Below, piece by piece: positions 6,381-7,025 of a stretch of 7,025 nt of DNA. A program made the position numbers and the translations under genes. Where the stretch lies: positions 1-7,025 of the forward strand of contig CAIXMC010000227.1 of the NCBI GenBank assembly GCA_903920405.1, written 5' to 3'. Source of the stretch: an uncultured beta proteobacterium (lineage in GTDB: Bacteria; Pseudomonadota; Gammaproteobacteria; Burkholderiales; Burkholderiaceae_C). How positions within the stretch are numbered: position 1 is the stretch's first letter; every line of letters starts with the position of its first letter. Below the pieces are notes generated by a model that saw only the letters and a program-made list of their open reading frames with translations, was not told the origin of the DNA and made no database searches.

Positions 6381-7025
6381 AAATCGTGCCCCGAATAGCT
6401 CAGGTTAAATGACTTGTTGATCACAGGAAAGTCTGGCACGATGTTGCCCATGACGGCGTGTTCGAGCGCAGGCCAGTTGTGCCACGAGGGATCATGCAGG
6501 TGGCATCGTGTGATGCGGTTTTGGCACTTTGCACCCGTCAATTCCAGTGCTACCCACAATTCACCCCGCCAGCCCTCGACCCATCCTGCACCGCGTGAGG
6601 ATTCATCAGGCAGATGCACGCACACCACACTCTCGCCTGGTGGCAAATTCTCCAACAGCAGTCGAATCAGCCGCAATGATTCAAACACTTCGTCAAATCG
6701 CACGGCCACGCGTGCTGCCACATCCCCCTGGAGATGGACGCACCGATTGACCTTGCAAGCCGCATAAGCATAAGGCCCCCAAGGGTGGTCAAAGCGCAAA
6801 TCATGGGCTTGACCGCTGGAGCGACCACTCAAACCCGTCAAACCTAATTGGGCAGCCAAGGTTGGGGTCACGAGGCCGGTGGTCAAAAAACGGTCTTGTA
6901 AAACCGCGTGGGCTTCATAAATGCCAAAAAGCGTTCGAACCTCGCCCTCGGTTTCATGACATAACTGAATCAATTCATCACATTGCTGTGGAGTTAGGTC
7001 ATTCTTGACACCGCCTGGCACAACG
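6377..7025 (-). CDS. hyfG: Group-4 [NiFe]-hydrogenase-like / NuoD-like large subunit, C-terminal part (partial)
   Basis: About 216 C-terminal residues of a HyfG/HycE/NuoD-family large subunit; the frame is open at the window edge, so the gene continues to the right. The GTG at 7021-7019 is an internal valine in the conserved PGGV motif, not a start. Further family landmarks are TGLVTPTLAAQLGLTG, SGRSSG...DLRFDHPWGPY, GDVAARVAVRFDEVFESLRLIRLLLENLP and the GWRGELWVALEL segment. In true [NiFe] hydrogenases the C-terminus carries DPCxxC, whose two cysteines bind nickel. Here the site reads DPSWHN (6493-6476), so both cysteines are missing, and the protein ends 38 residues from that aspartate, as in NuoD, with no obvious maturation-protease tail. 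This fits complex I-related or Ehr-type complexes without a nickel site. The N-terminal cysteine pair is outside the window. The stop overlaps the small-subunit start. Confidence 0.88.
   Translation of the reverse strand, partial: VVPGGVKNDLTPQQCDELIQLCHETEGEVRTLFGIYEAHAVLQDRFLTTGLVTPTLAAQLGLTGLSGRSSGQAHDLRFDHPWGPYAYAACKVNRCVHLQGDVAARVAVRFDEVFESLRLIRLLLENLPPGESVVCVHLPDESSRGAGWVEGWRGELWVALELTGAKCQNRITRCHLHDPSWHNWPALEHAVMGNIVPDFPVINKSFNLSYSGHDL

Noticed and set aside
7019..7021. GTG as the start of the hydrogenase-like large subunit
   Set aside because: The frame remains open to the window edge and this codon is an internal valine in the conserved PGGV motif; the gene is truncated by the window.

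Overview
The window looks like a chromosomal segment from a betaproteobacterium, most likely Burkholderiales/Comamonadaceae (Rhodoferax- or Polaromonas-like). This rests on overall protein character, moderate G+C, and an intergenic element at 3634-3694 that resembles, from memory, a dispersed repeat common in that family. The genus is inference; no database was searched.

Layout. (a) 1-363 has no complete gene. It carries a minus-strand cobalamin (B12) riboswitch-like element, whose target would lie to the left beyond base 1. (b) 364-3637, plus strand, is a compact three-gene run with gaps of 21 and 28 nt: an HDOD-domain signalling protein, a metallo-beta-lactamase-fold hydrolase with a complete metal site, and the bifunctional NAD(P)HX epimerase/dehydratase (Nnr), which starts at GTG 2156. 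(c) 3634-3694 is the repeat element between convergent genes; its stem supplies the nnr stop codon. (d) 3724-5787, minus strand, is a chemoreceptor pair: a secreted single-Cache protein followed 42 nt downstream by a membrane methyl-accepting chemotaxis protein. (e) 5813-5859 is a short 8-9 nt tandem repeat that begins inside the stop codon of the next gene upstream. (f) 5856-7025, minus strand, is the 3' end of a group-4 [NiFe]-hydrogenase/complex I-like operon: the C-terminal part of the HyfG/HycE-type large subunit, cut by the window edge, overlapping by 4 bp the complete HyfI/HycG-type small subunit.

How the parts work together. The hydrogenase-like pair forms the peripheral electron-transfer arm of a membrane complex whose other subunits would lie to the right. 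The large subunit lacks both C-terminal nickel-binding cysteines (DPSWHN in place of DPCxxC), while the small subunit keeps its cluster cysteines. This points to a non-hydrogenase complex of the energy-converting-hydrogenase-related (Ehr) kind rather than an H2-evolving enzyme. The Cache/MCP pair probably reports an extracellular chemical cue to the chemotaxis machinery. The HDOD-MBL-Nnr run mixes signalling-type proteins with a housekeeping metabolite-repair enzyme.

The least ordinary points are the cysteine-less large subunit, the atypical 3' half of the riboswitch, the free-standing Cache protein, and the two repeats that abut or contain stop codons. None of these amounts to clear evidence of an entirely new system.
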